DNA of 64,000 bases from Marisediminitalea oceani (lineage in GTDB: Bacteria > Pseudomonadota > Gammaproteobacteria > Enterobacterales > Alteromonadaceae), in NCBI RefSeq assembly GCF_003731635.1, contig NZ_RCUA01000081.1:1-64000 (forward strand), read 5' to 3'. Below, one piece after another: positions 7,537-16,407 of the stretch. Made by a program: the position numbers and the translations under genes. Below the pieces are notes generated by a model that ran no database searches, was not told the DNA's origin, and was given only the letters and a program-made list of their open reading frames with translations. Within the stretch, counting starts at the first letter, position 1. Each line of letters starts with the position of its first letter.

Positions 7537-9024
7537 TTACCGCAAACGCAGAATAGCCCAGAGCACCAGTGGCTGGCACAGCAAGGCGCCAATAAATATC
7601 AGCGGGCTTGTTACCCATCCAGCAATGGTAAAGGCCACCGTTGAGATCCCACCGTTTATCAGTGCATAAGGTAATTGCGTTCTGAAGTGATCGTACTGAC
7701 GGCAACTCGCTCCGGTGGCCGACAATATGGTGGTTTCTGATATAGGCGAACAGTGGTCGCCAAACAAGCCCCCGGATAACACCGCGCCAATGCTCACCAA
7801 TAGCGGCGCTTCAATGGCAAACGCTGTAGGGATGACCAACGGCAACATAATGGCAAAAGTGCCCCAGGACGAACCTGTCGCAAAGGAAATAACCGCCGAC
7901 AACAAAAACGCCACCAGCGGTAACAACCACGCCGGAAAGCCGCGCTGAGCCTGTTCAGCAATGTAAGCAGCGGTACCCAGTTCATTGCCCAGCGAGCTCA
8001 GCGTCCAGGCCAGCACCAGTACAATGATCACCTGCATCATGCCGCTCATGCCCTGCAGATACAAAGTAACGCCTTCTAAACCTGAACGCACTTTATGCCA
8101 GGCCATTAAACCTATAAGCGTACAGGCTGCCAGAAAATAAGCGCTGGCAAGGGCCGCTCGGAATACCGACCCCGGCACGCTGGAAAAGGGAAAGCCAAGG
8201 GGTACCAGCATGAACAGCAGTACTGCAGCCATAACCAGCAGCGGCAAAAACACAAAGCGCGCACGGGCATTTTTATGAGTGAATGCCTCAAAATCCTTAT
8301 TCTGTACCACGTCAGCATTTACAGACGTATTACTCTGTGTGGCTTTTATTTCGGTTTGCGCCATGGGCCCTATATCAGCTTTAAGGAGCACTACTACCGG
8401 TATAACGGCTATGGCGAGCAAGGCATAAAATTGATAAGGGATTACACCAATAAACACCTGCCAGCTGTCGAGGGATTTACCGGCCTGGTCAAATTCTTTT
8501 TGTAGCAGACCCATTATATAAATGCCCCAACCAATAAAGGGCACCAGAATCGCAACCGGCGATGCGGTGGAGTCGATAATAAACGCCAGCTTTTCCCGCG
8601 ACACCCTGAGTTTTTCAAACAGCGGGCGAAATACCGGGCCGATGATCAGCGGCGTGCCCAAATCAGAATAAAAAATAAAGATGCCGCCGCACCAGGCTGC
8701 TATTTGCGCTTTTGCCTTACTGGCTATCACTCCAATCATCTTAGTAGCAAACGCCGGCCCGCCACCGGACTTCTCCATCAGCGCCACAAAACCACCAATA
8801 AACACCATTAACACAATCACACCGGCGTTGTAGCTATCGGTGAGAGTCCCCACTAAATGTGTTTTTATAAGCGCCGCCAACACCTCCAGAGGATGCCCGC
8901 CGGTGAGCAACACCACAGCGGTAACTACGCCGCCAAATAAACCAATCACCACGTGTTTGGTATATAACGCGAGGGCCAGAGTAACAATAATAGGGAATAA
9001 GGAAAGAAAATCAGGGCTGGTCAA
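7537..9024 (-). CDS. NhaC-family Na+/H+ antiporter
   Basis: A 495-residue inner-membrane protein with about 11-12 predicted helices. Family hallmarks are SDLGTPLIIGPVFRPL (about residues 120-135), DSTASPVAILVPFIGWGIY and the conserved GLFGDHCSPISETTILSA near residue 425. The family exchanges Na+ for H+ or organic substrates; the substrate here cannot be told. Length is normal. It is transcribed alone: it converges with the PEP-CTERM gene and diverges from the cupin gene at 9175 across 150 bp. Confidence 0.88.
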   Translation of the reverse strand: MTSPDFLSLFPIIVTLALALYTKHVVIGLFGGVVTAVVLLTGGHPLEVLAALIKTHLVGTLTDSYNAGVIVLMVFIGGFVALMEKSGGGPAFATKMIGVIASKAKAQIAAWCGGIFIFYSDLGTPLIIGPVFRPLFEKLRVSREKLAFIIDSTASPVAILVPFIGWGIYIMGLLQKEFDQAGKSLDSWQVFIGVIPYQFYALLAIAVIPVVVLLKADIGPMAQTEIKATQSNTSVNADVVQNKDFEAFTHKNARARFVFLPLLVMAAVLLFMLVPLGFPFSSVPGSVFRAALASAYFLAACTLIGLMAWHKVRSGLEGVTLYLQGMSGMMQVIIVLVLAWTLSSLGNELGTAAYIAEQAQRGFPAWLLPLVAFLLSAVISFATGSSWGTFAIMLPLVIPTAFAIEAPLLVSIGAVLSGGLFGDHCSPISETTILSATGASCRQYDHFRTQLPYALINGGISTVAFTIAGWVTSPLIFIGALLCQPLVLWAILRLR

Positions 9025-9174
9025 AATGCGGTCCTGCTAGGCAAAATAGTTGCCGAATCAATAAATTATAATTTATATAAATCTATCTTATTCGTGCACT
9101 GCTCGCAATGAGTTGAGCTTTTCGCCGGTCTTTACGTACAATCACCCAAACCCAGCGTTACAGAGCACTTTGCC

Positions 9175-9867
9175 ATGCAGATAAACAGTGAGTTTAACCA
9201 GCGAGTAGTTATTCGCCCGGCAGAGTATGAGTTTATTCCCTCTCCGCTTAAGGGCGTTAGCCGTATGATGCTCGATCGCGCCGGTAAGGAGGTCGCAAGA
9301 GCCACCAGCATCGTCCGCTACGAACCAGGCGCGGGCTATAGTGGCCACACTCACGATGGCGGAGAAGAAATTTACGTATTAAGTGGTACCTTCAGTGATG
9401 AGCATGGCGATTATCCAGCCGGCACCTATCTGCGCAATCCGCCAGGCAGTTCACACACGCCATTTTCTGCAGGCGGCTGCACCATTCTGGTTAAACTCTG
9501 GCAGTTTGCCCACAACGACCTTGAGCAGTTAACCATTAATACTCAGCAAAGCGAGTGGCTGCCCGGCCAGGCCAAGGGCCTAAGCGTGTTGCCATTGCAC
9601 GAACATAACGGAGTGAGCACAGCGTTAGTAAAATGGGCGCCGCACACGCGATTTGGTGGGCACGTGCATCCCGGTGGCGAGGAAATACTGGTGCTGGAAG
9701 GTGTTTTTAACGACGAACACGGCAGCTATCCCGCCGGGAGCTGGATCCGTAACCCCAGATACAGTCAGCATACCCCGTTTACCGCTGAGGAAGGGGCGCT
9801 GATCTACGTGAAAGTTGGCTACATGGGTGCTAACTTGCTCGGCGACAAATTTATTACCGAAAACTAA
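9175..9867 (+). CDS. Double-cupin protein, ChrR-like
   Basis: A 230-residue soluble protein made of two similar cupin domains: residues about 45-105 (GYSGHTHDGGEEIYVLSGTF, then AGTYLRNPPGSSHTPF) and about 155-215 (RFGGHVHPGGEEILVLEGVF, then AGSWIRNPRYSQHTPF). Each carries the H-x-H, E and H set expected to bind a metal. The fold is that of the C-terminal cupin of the anti-sigma factor ChrR, but the zinc-binding anti-sigma domain is missing, so it is probably an enzyme or sensor rather than an anti-sigma factor. No partner gene is adjacent. Confidence 0.8.
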   Translation: MQINSEFNQRVVIRPAEYEFIPSPLKGVSRMMLDRAGKEVARATSIVRYEPGAGYSGHTHDGGEEIYVLSGTFSDEHGDYPAGTYLRNPPGSSHTPFSAGGCTILVKLWQFAHNDLEQLTINTQQSEWLPGQAKGLSVLPLHEHNGVSTALVKWAPHTRFGGHVHPGGEEILVLEGVFNDEHGSYPAGSWIRNPRYSQHTPFTAEEGALIYVKVGYMGANLLGDKFITEN

Positions 9868-10321
9868 TTTCGCGGCAATGTCCCGGGCTCTGCTAATCCT
9901 GACAGTATATATTTGCTCTGAGTCCTGAACACTTTGCCTGCAAGTTTTTTTTCGATGAAACCGCTAGTACCTCTCAAAGAGGCTAAGGCTAACCGCCTAA
10001 TTTTACAATTTAATTTAACCACCACGACGCATGACTACAGCACTCATCGCAGATTATGCCTTGCCGCACGTGCCACAAATAAATCGCAAAATAAAATCAA
10101 AATCTAAAAATTTGATTCTAAAAACCGTTAAAAATACACTTTAACATTCACCATTGTGCAAAAAGAAAGCAGTCAGACTACCCAGCGCTATCAGCCGTAG
10201 CTCAGATAGTATACTGTATGACATGGAGTCTACCGCTAAAATCGGTCAGGCTATCGCTACATTAATAATAAGATACCAACAATAACGAAACACCAAACTT
10301 CTGTTTAGGAGTCATTAATAC
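9868..10321. other. 450-bp intergenic region upstream of the GntR regulator
   Basis: No gene is supported. The region is AT-rich around 10080-10140. It presumably contains the promoter of the regulator at 10322, whose AGGAG ribosome site is clear about ten bases before the ATG. No defined operator was identified. Confidence 0.4.
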
Positions 10322-10966
10322 ATGTCAATTGTGGTTAAAACTTTGTCGGAACAGGCTTACGAAATTATTCGTGAGCGTATCCTTGCCAACGATATGTTCC
10401 CGGCAAAGCCCATTCGTCAGGACGCCCTCTCCCAGGATCTGGGAGTAAGTAAAATCCCGCTGCGTGAAGCACTCACCCGGCTGGAGCAAGATGGTTTATT
10501 AGTCTCTCACCCGAACCGTGGATTTATTGTTCGTCCACTCAGCCTCGCCGAAGCCGAAGATGTATTCCATCTGCGGACCACGCTGGAGCCTGAAGCGGCC
10601 GCTCAGGGCTGTAAAAAAGCCACCGAAGAAGATAAAGCCAAAGTTACCGAGATTTTTAAACGTCTGCAAAGCATGGCAAACGAAATCTCACCGGAAGCGG
10701 TTACCGTAAACCGGGAATTTCATTTGGCGCTGTCGGCCCCCGCCGACCGCAAAATCACCCAGGAACTGCTGTTCAAGGTCCATCTGCTGTCTGAACGTTA
10801 TGTTCGTAAGCACCTTGAGCCACCCGACCGTGAGGCCGACGCCTACCGCGAACATGAAGAAATTTATGACGCGTGGATGAACAAAGAGCCCAAACTGGTG
10901 AAAAAGTTACTCAAAGAACATACCCATAGCACCTTAATAGATTTGCGTGGTGAGTTGTTCGAATAA
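10322..10966 (+). CDS. GntR-family transcriptional regulator (FCD subfamily)
   Basis: A 214-residue regulator. The N-terminal winged helix (about residues 10-75) contains LSQDLGVSKIPLREALTRLEQDGLL, the typical GntR recognition region. The C-terminal helical FCD domain (about 80-205) has the effector-site pattern in FHLALSAPADRKITQELL and HEEIYDAW. Such proteins sense small carboxylates or sugar acids. The target is unknown because no catabolic genes are adjacent. A strong terminator follows, so it is monocistronic. Confidence 0.9.
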   Translation: MSIVVKTLSEQAYEIIRERILANDMFPAKPIRQDALSQDLGVSKIPLREALTRLEQDGLLVSHPNRGFIVRPLSLAEAEDVFHLRTTLEPEAAAQGCKKATEEDKAKVTEIFKRLQSMANEISPEAVTVNREFHLALSAPADRKITQELLFKVHLLSERYVRKHLEPPDREADAYREHEEIYDAWMNKEPKLVKKLLKEHTHSTLIDLRGELFE

Positions 10967-10985
10967 CGTCAGCGGTTATTAATAA

Positions 10986-11010
10986 AAAAGAGTGGCATGG
11001 CCACTCTTTT
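10986..11010 (+). terminator. Terminator after the GntR regulator
   Basis: An 11-bp stem, AAAAGAGTGGC (10986-10996) and GCCACTCTTTT (11000-11010), with a 3-nt loop, lies 20 bases past the stop codon and has a U-run built into the 3' arm. Confidence 0.85.
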
Positions 11011-11122
11011 CGTTTAACGCCTTAAAAATACGCTTAACACAGGCTTCATTATCAGGATTGCACGTTGTTTAACGTTATAATCACAGAAACAATAACAACC
11101 ACAATTTATCCGGAGCCCACAC

Positions 11123-12832
11123 ATGAAATGTATCCGTGCCTGGCAAGGCCTTTTACTTTCAACTGCAGTTGCCCTCTGTGCCTGCACCACCACTCAACCA
11201 GGCAATAGCTCGCAAACAGCCACTCCAGGCGAATTTTCAACGGCCTACACCCTGAAAAGCGGCGGCGAGATCCCCCGTTATCAACAAGGCGTAAGTGTTG
11301 CGCATGCTGAGCTGCACTTCGCTTTTGATTTTGATAAACAACAACTGTTTGGCAATGCCGTGCTTACCCTGGATGCCACAAAATCAGCTAAAGCGGTGTC
11401 GGTGGATCTCGACAGCGTATTCACTATTGACGGTGTCTGGCTTAACGGCGAAGCTATTAAGCCGGAGCAGTATGCTAACCAACAGGGCGAACTGGTTATC
11501 ACCCCGGCCAACGGTGTAAACTTTCCGGTGTCGGTTCAGGTGAAATATCACGGCCATCCACGTACCCCGCCCAATGCCCCCTGGGACGGCGGTGTAATGT
11601 GGGATAAAACGCCAGATGGTTCGCCCTGGCTGGCTACCGCAGTACAAGGCGAAGGTTGCGATATCTTCTGGCCATGTATCGACCAGCCCATGGGAGAGCC
11701 CAAAACGGCTGATATTTACATAACCGTACCTAACAATCTGGTAGCAGCGAGCAATGGTGTACTGGTAGAAACCACCAGCACCGCCAACGAGAGCACGTAT
11801 CACTGGCAAACCCGCTCGGCTCATAACACCTATGGTATTGCGCTCAATATTGCGCCGTACGAAAAAATCGAAGACACCTACCAGAGCATTTACGGCAACA
11901 GCTACCCCATTATGTATTACCACCTGCCGGGCAATACAGAGCAAGCCAGGGCGCTGTTCGATGAAATTCCTGCCATGCTGACGTTCTTTGAACGAATGGT
12001 TGGGCCTTACCCCTTTGCCGATGAGAAAGTGGGCGTGGTGCAAACCCCGCACCTGGGCATGGAGCACCAAACCATCAACGCCTATGGCAACGAATACAAA
12101 AAAGATGAATTCGGCTTCGACTGGTTACTGCAGCATGAGTTTGCCCATGAGTATTTTGGTAACCAGGTCACTAACGACAACTGGGATCACATGTGGATCC
12201 ACGAAGGGCTGGGCAGCTATATGCAGCCTTTATTTGCTCAGTACCTGCATGGTGACATTGCCTACAAAGCGTATTTGAATAACCAGCGCAAAGGCCTGAT
12301 CAACACACACCCCATCGTGTCCAATAAACCGATGGAAGTGGAAGAGGTGTACGAAAAAGGCGTTGGTCCGGCACTGGATATCTATTACAAAGGCTCGTGG
12401 ATAATGCATTCTCTGCGTTACCTGATTGGCGATCAGGCGTTTTTTGATTCCGTTACCACGCTGCTGTACGGCACCGCTACGCCTCAACCCGGCCAGTTCA
12501 CTACTGTGTACCGCAATACCGGGGACTTTATCAAGCTGGTTAACGAGTTAACCGGCGAGGATTTCAGCTGGTTTTTTGATGTGTATCTGTACCAGCCTAA
12601 GCTGCCGGAACTCTACCAGCAACGCACCAGCGATTCGCTGACACTCACCTGGCTGGTACCAGACGATTTGCCCTTTCCTATGCCGGTGGAAGTCTCGGTA
12701 AATGGCCAGCTCACTACCTTACAATTGCCGGCAGAAAATACGCTTAAAGTTTCTGAGCAGGATATAGTAATTGTCGATCCGAACAGTAAACTCCTACGCT
12801 TCGAGGCACGCTACGACGCCACCACAAAATAA
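11123..12832 (+). CDS. M1-family metallopeptidase lipoprotein
   Basis: A 569-residue zinc aminopeptidase-like protein. The gluzincin motif is complete: H338-E339-x-x-H342 with E361 18 residues later (HEFAHEYFGNQ ... WIHEGLG). The exopeptidase motif upstream is LGMEH, a variant of GAMEN. The N-terminal domain is an M1 beta-sandwich. A type II signal sequence ends at ALCAC, so Cys21 should be lipidated and the enzyme membrane-anchored in the periplasm or outer membrane. It is shorter than PepN (about 870 residues), lacking the long C-terminal helical domain. It probably trims peptides outside the cytoplasm. Confidence 0.9.
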   Translation: MKCIRAWQGLLLSTAVALCACTTTQPGNSSQTATPGEFSTAYTLKSGGEIPRYQQGVSVAHAELHFAFDFDKQQLFGNAVLTLDATKSAKAVSVDLDSVFTIDGVWLNGEAIKPEQYANQQGELVITPANGVNFPVSVQVKYHGHPRTPPNAPWDGGVMWDKTPDGSPWLATAVQGEGCDIFWPCIDQPMGEPKTADIYITVPNNLVAASNGVLVETTSTANESTYHWQTRSAHNTYGIALNIAPYEKIEDTYQSIYGNSYPIMYYHLPGNTEQARALFDEIPAMLTFFERMVGPYPFADEKVGVVQTPHLGMEHQTINAYGNEYKKDEFGFDWLLQHEFAHEYFGNQVTNDNWDHMWIHEGLGSYMQPLFAQYLHGDIAYKAYLNNQRKGLINTHPIVSNKPMEVEEVYEKGVGPALDIYYKGSWIMHSLRYLIGDQAFFDSVTTLLYGTATPQPGQFTTVYRNTGDFIKLVNELTGEDFSWFFDVYLYQPKLPELYQQRTSDSLTLTWLVPDDLPFPMPVEVSVNGQLTTLQLPAENTLKVSEQDIVIVDPNSKLLRFEARYDATTK

Positions 12833-12997
12833 ACCGCTATAACTAAAGTGCACGGCTAACCACATAGCGCTGGCCGTGCTACCTTCCTGATTATCTATTA
12901 GTCTTATAAAGTCTGTTTTATAACCGCTAATAACTTGTAAATACCGCCTTACGCCGGTAGATTTGTTCTTTAATAACAATCCACAACGCGCTGAATC

Positions 12998-13624
12998 ATG
13001 GATGAACCTGCTGTACTAGTGACGCAAATCGCCAATGGCAATAAAAAGGCGGAGCAAGCTCTGCTCAGTCACTTTTCCCGACCGCTGTATTCCATTGTGG
13101 CGTATAAGTGTGACGATCCGGCCCTGGCGCAGGATATTGTGCAGGAAGCCCTGCTCATTGTGATCCAGAAAGCCCGGGCCTCGGCAATTGACAACCCCGA
13201 GGCTATAGCAGGCTTTGTACGCCGCACAGCAGAAAACCTGCTGATTGCCACCTACCGCAAAAACAAGCGCCAACGCACCGATTGCAGCGACGAGATGGAC
13301 CTGCATTCCCATACAGCCAACCATACCGAAAACCAGGTCGGCTCAGAAAAACTACTGGAAACCGTGACGCAGGTAATGTCAGAACTCAGCGTAGAGCGCG
13401 ACAGGCACTTACTGAGCGCCTACTTTTTTGAAGGCAAAGATAAAGAAGAACTGTGTAACGAGCTGGATTTGAGCACCGAACATTTCGATAAGGTGCTGCA
13501 CCGGGCTAAAACACGGTTAAAGCAGGCGCTGGCGCTTAAGTGCAAGGTTGAAATCAATAAACAATCGCTGTTTACCTTGTTGTCGGTGGCCGCCGTCATT
13601 GGCTGGCTGGGCACCCGGATATAA
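12998..13624 (+). CDS. ECF-type sigma factor with hydrophobic C-terminal tail
   Basis: A 208-residue sigma-70 family protein. Region 2 (about residues 20-95) contains LSHFSRPLYSIVAYKCDDPALAQDIVQEALLIVIQKA. Region 4 (about 125-180) contains LSVERDRHLLSAYFFEGKDKEELCNELDLSTEHFDKVLHRAKTRLK. After region 4 the protein ends in a hydrophobic stretch, SLFTLLSVAAVIGWLG, long enough for a membrane helix; this is unusual for a sigma factor. It starts a five-gene operon (13720, 14352, 15898, 16408) and probably controls it. The next gene looks like its membrane partner. Confidence 0.88.
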   Translation: MDEPAVLVTQIANGNKKAEQALLSHFSRPLYSIVAYKCDDPALAQDIVQEALLIVIQKARASAIDNPEAIAGFVRRTAENLLIATYRKNKRQRTDCSDEMDLHSHTANHTENQVGSEKLLETVTQVMSELSVERDRHLLSAYFFEGKDKEELCNELDLSTEHFDKVLHRAKTRLKQALALKCKVEINKQSLFTLLSVAAVIGWLGTRI

Positions 13625-13719
13625 ACGCTCTGGTGCTGCTTGAGAGGGAACGCCCGTTGGCGACACTACTAATACGGAGTTATTAACGTTAACCGACAAG
13701 GTTACAGAAGTTAAGTGAT

Positions 13720-14352
13720 ATGAATACACAGTACATCCAGGCTAATCATATAATTCAGCGCTACCTGCACGGCAAGCTTACGGCGGCTGAAATGATTGAG
13801 TTTGAAGAATATTTGTTGATGCATCCCGATATGGTGGAAGAGTTTGAACTCAGTGCTATCTTCAAAAAAACACTCGGCCAGGCGGCTAAAAAATCTCGTG
13901 CAGACTCCTCAGCCAGCAAACTGCTGCGGTTGTTCTGGCCGCTCGGTGGCGTTCTGATTGGCAGCGCCGCTACCTGGTTATTGCTGGGTTATCAGCAACC
14001 CAAACATGTGGCAACGGCCATTAGCCCCGACGTGATCTACATTGGTGAGATGCGCGGCGCCAGCACCTCAGAATTACCACCTGTCGGCGCAGTAGTAGAA
14101 CAAGGCAGTGAGCAGCAGATACTGGTGCTGGACTTAAGTATGGCTAACGGTCAGCTGTTTGACGTTGAGTTACAATCCCCCACCGGCCAGCCCCTGCAAA
14201 GCTGGCCGGCGCTTATGAAAAACGCCCAGGGTGAACTGGTTATTCTGGCCACCCTGCAATCTGCCAATGCGCCATCAACTATCATCGCCGTGCGCGAAAG
14301 TAACACCGCCGAAGTGGTGTTGAGCGCTACCATTATTACGGGCTCAGACTAG
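13720..14352 (+). CDS. Single-pass membrane protein, probable anti-sigma factor
   Basis: A 210-residue protein with a cytoplasmic helical N-terminus (residues 1-60: IIQRYLHGKLTAAEMIEFEEYLLMHPDMVEEFEL, an anti-sigma-like leader without the Cys/His zinc motif). One membrane helix follows at about 68-90 (LFWPLGGVLIGSAATWLLLGY), then a periplasmic beta-rich domain of about 115 residues. The first segment matches the mycofactocin-/ECF-type pattern YLxGxLxxxExxxFExxL seen in anti-sigma proteins. Gene order directly after the sigma factor supports this role; binding is inferred. Its stop overlaps the GTG start of the peroxidase gene by one base. Confidence 0.75.
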   Translation: MNTQYIQANHIIQRYLHGKLTAAEMIEFEEYLLMHPDMVEEFELSAIFKKTLGQAAKKSRADSSASKLLRLFWPLGGVLIGSAATWLLLGYQQPKHVATAISPDVIYIGEMRGASTSELPPVGAVVEQGSEQQILVLDLSMANGQLFDVELQSPTGQPLQSWPALMKNAQGELVILATLQSANAPSTIIAVRESNTAEVVLSATIITGSD

Positions 14353-15905
14353 TGCAATCTGCCACCCACAGCATGTTTCCTGCCTCAGAGCAGGCGCTGC
14401 TAAGCCCGGTGGAATTAAATACCCTGGCCACCCTGATGCTGCCAGGTTTACCGCAAACTAACAGTTCGCACACTGCCCCCGAACAGGCACCACAGCCTTC
14501 GCTTTCTTTTGCTCCAGCAGTGGAAGATGATTTGGAAGACGATGCCGATCCAGCCTTTCTTGACGAACCCGACTATACTCCGGACGACACCAACTCGCAG
14601 CCCATCCCGGCAGGCTACACCTATATTTGCCAGTTTATCGCCCACGACATCATTGCCGACTCGCACTTTCATATCGGTGGACGCCAAACCAGTGCACTTT
14701 TAAATCTCGACAGTATGTATGGCAATGATGGTTCGGGCGATCCTATCCGTAGTATTGAAGCCAACTATTTCGACAGCGAAAGCGGGCGTTTTTTAACCCA
14801 GACTCATGATGTACACCGGGTATCCCCCGGCACCATAAAAAGCGCACCGTGGGCCACCGCATGGATACCGGAACAGCGCAACGACGAGAACGCCATTGTG
14901 CTGCAGTTGCACAGCCTGTTTCAGAGTTTACATAACGCCTTCATTAATGCTTTGCCAGCAGATGAAACCGATATTGCCGAGCGCATCATTACCGCCAGGC
15001 GTTATACCGTGGCCGTGTTTCATCACATCGTGATCAACGACCTACTGCCAAAGTTGGTGTTAGCCGATTGCCACGAATACTTTTTTAACAAACTCGGCCC
15101 GTTTTATTACGACACCAACAGACCATACACCCAGGTGCCCGCCGAGTTTAAGCTGGCAAGCTTCAGGTTTGGTCACAGTATGCTGCGCCCGCGCTATCAT
15201 CTTAAAACCGAGCATTCACAGTCGTTTTCACTGGATGAAATCATGCGCCGCCCGCCTTTTGAGCCCCTCGATGAAGCCCATGTTATTGACTGGCCGGCGC
15301 TGTTTTTCGATCCGCTGGAAAATGAGGGGCTGCAGCAGATTGCCAGCCCTATAGATCTGTTCATCACCAGTGATATGGCCACGGTACCGCATCCTACCAA
15401 CCCGAGAGCCGGGCGTAATATTGCCCAGCTAAACCTGCTGGCCGGTATTAAACTTGGCCTTAATAGCGCCGAGTCTATACTCCGGGCAATCACTACCGAG
15501 CCCTACTTTAAGCCGTTCGCCGAACATTTTCAGCAGCGCTTAAGCCACCGCAAGCTAGGGGTAACCTCGCCCGGGCAGGAAACCGATTTTATCTATGCAC
15601 TGCTGGCCGTGTTGCAGGAGCAACAACGCACCCCGCTGTGGCTATACACATTGCAGGAAAATCTCACCGATTACCCCGACAACAATCAGTACAAACTGGG
15701 GCTGGTTGCCAGCGCCATCAACTGCGATGTACTGCGCAGTGCCATGTATGAGTGTTACCGTAACAGCGAGCAGGACGGCATGGCCCAACTGGCCGACAAA
15801 TTAACAACAACAATACAGCAGGCCTTTGCGTGCTTAGGCGAACCGCTTCACACCATGGCCGACATCACCACATTTTTAACCACAAGGAGTCAAAGTGATG
15901 AGTAA
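14352..15905 (+). CDS. Animal-type haem peroxidase family protein
   Basis: A 517-residue member of the peroxidase-cyclooxygenase (animal haem peroxidase) superfamily. The distal histidine region is CQFIAHDI (H98). The RNDENAIVLQLHSLFQSLHNAF block (about residues 176-198) matches the family helix that follows the distal site, and the proximal histidine lies in FRFGHSML (H275). No signal peptide is seen at the GTG start (14352), so it may be cytoplasmic unless exported by an unusual route. The start overlaps the preceding stop (TAGTG), indicating coupled translation. Bacterial family members oxidise halides or phenolics with peroxide. Linkage to an ECF sigma factor and a CHAT protein is the notable feature. 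Confidence 0.85.
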   Translation: MQSATHSMFPASEQALLSPVELNTLATLMLPGLPQTNSSHTAPEQAPQPSLSFAPAVEDDLEDDADPAFLDEPDYTPDDTNSQPIPAGYTYICQFIAHDIIADSHFHIGGRQTSALLNLDSMYGNDGSGDPIRSIEANYFDSESGRFLTQTHDVHRVSPGTIKSAPWATAWIPEQRNDENAIVLQLHSLFQSLHNAFINALPADETDIAERIITARRYTVAVFHHIVINDLLPKLVLADCHEYFFNKLGPFYYDTNRPYTQVPAEFKLASFRFGHSMLRPRYHLKTEHSQSFSLDEIMRRPPFEPLDEAHVIDWPALFFDPLENEGLQQIASPIDLFITSDMATVPHPTNPRAGRNIAQLNLLAGIKLGLNSAESILRAITTEPYFKPFAEHFQQRLSHRKLGVTSPGQETDFIYALLAVLQEQQRTPLWLYTLQENLTDYPDNNQYKLGLVASAINCDVLRSAMYECYRNSEQDGMAQLADKLTTTIQQAFACLGEPLHTMADITTFLTTRSQSDE

Positions 15906-16395
15906 CCAGGCAGCGAGTAAATGGTACGTGCCCAAAGGTTGGGTGTCAGATTATAACCGCGATGAGTGGGCCCCTGAATTTCGCCCGTATCTGCCCAAGG
16001 GGCAGCGCGATTACAACGACAACGCGTTAAAAATGCGCACCCGGGTGTTTACGCCGATGCTAGGCTCATCTTTTCTGGTCACCATTACCATTGTGAAATC
16101 CCGTGGCACCTGGCCAACGCTTACCGCAAAGTTACTCAGTAAAGCTAAGTTCTTTCCCACTGACGATCCCAACATGCTGTGCTCCAACAATTTATCCATT
16201 GTTAAAGACGGTGGCTATCCGAAAGGCGCGCCGGCCTTTAAAGAAAAATACACCGACGTGTACTTCACCATTAAATACTCGGTAGATGCCGATGGCACAC
16301 CAAAGTACACCACCGCCAGCCACTGGAACAAAGAGGTCGACGGCCACCGGGTAACGGTTGAAAAAGTCCCGGCCTACGCCTGGAAAAACCACTAG
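15898..16395 (+). CDS. Uncharacterised 165-residue protein of the CHAT operon
   Basis: I do not recognise this family. The protein is soluble, has no signal peptide or membrane helix, and is rich in aromatic and basic residues (WYVPKGWVSDYNRDEWAPEFRPY, KYTTASHWNKEVDGHRVTV). A beta-rich fold is likely. ATG 15898 is preferred over GTG 15895 because AAGGAG at 15884-15889 lies 8 bases upstream. The gene overlaps the end of the peroxidase gene and ends 12 bases before the CHAT gene, so it is firmly inside the operon. It could be a peroxidase partner or the CHAT substrate; both are speculation. Confidence 0.7.
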   Translation: MSNQAASKWYVPKGWVSDYNRDEWAPEFRPYLPKGQRDYNDNALKMRTRVFTPMLGSSFLVTITIVKSRGTWPTLTAKLLSKAKFFPTDDPNMLCSNNLSIVKDGGYPKGAPAFKEKYTDVYFTIKYSVDADGTPKYTTASHWNKEVDGHRVTVEKVPAYAWKNH

Positions 16396-16407
16396 TACCG
16401 GCATGAC

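Noticed and set aside
10055..10075. TGGCACGTGCGGCAA on the minus strand as a sigma-54 promoter
   Set aside because: The GG-N10-GC spacing is not met and no minus-strand gene lies downstream.
11384..12070. A 228-residue open frame on the minus strand
   Set aside because: It lies wholly inside the M1 peptidase gene, whose zinc motif and lipobox are intact; the minus frame has no family features or ribosome site.
15197..15493. A 98-residue minus-strand frame inside the peroxidase gene
   Set aside because: It is antisense to the proximal-histidine region of a well-supported gene and shows no independent features.
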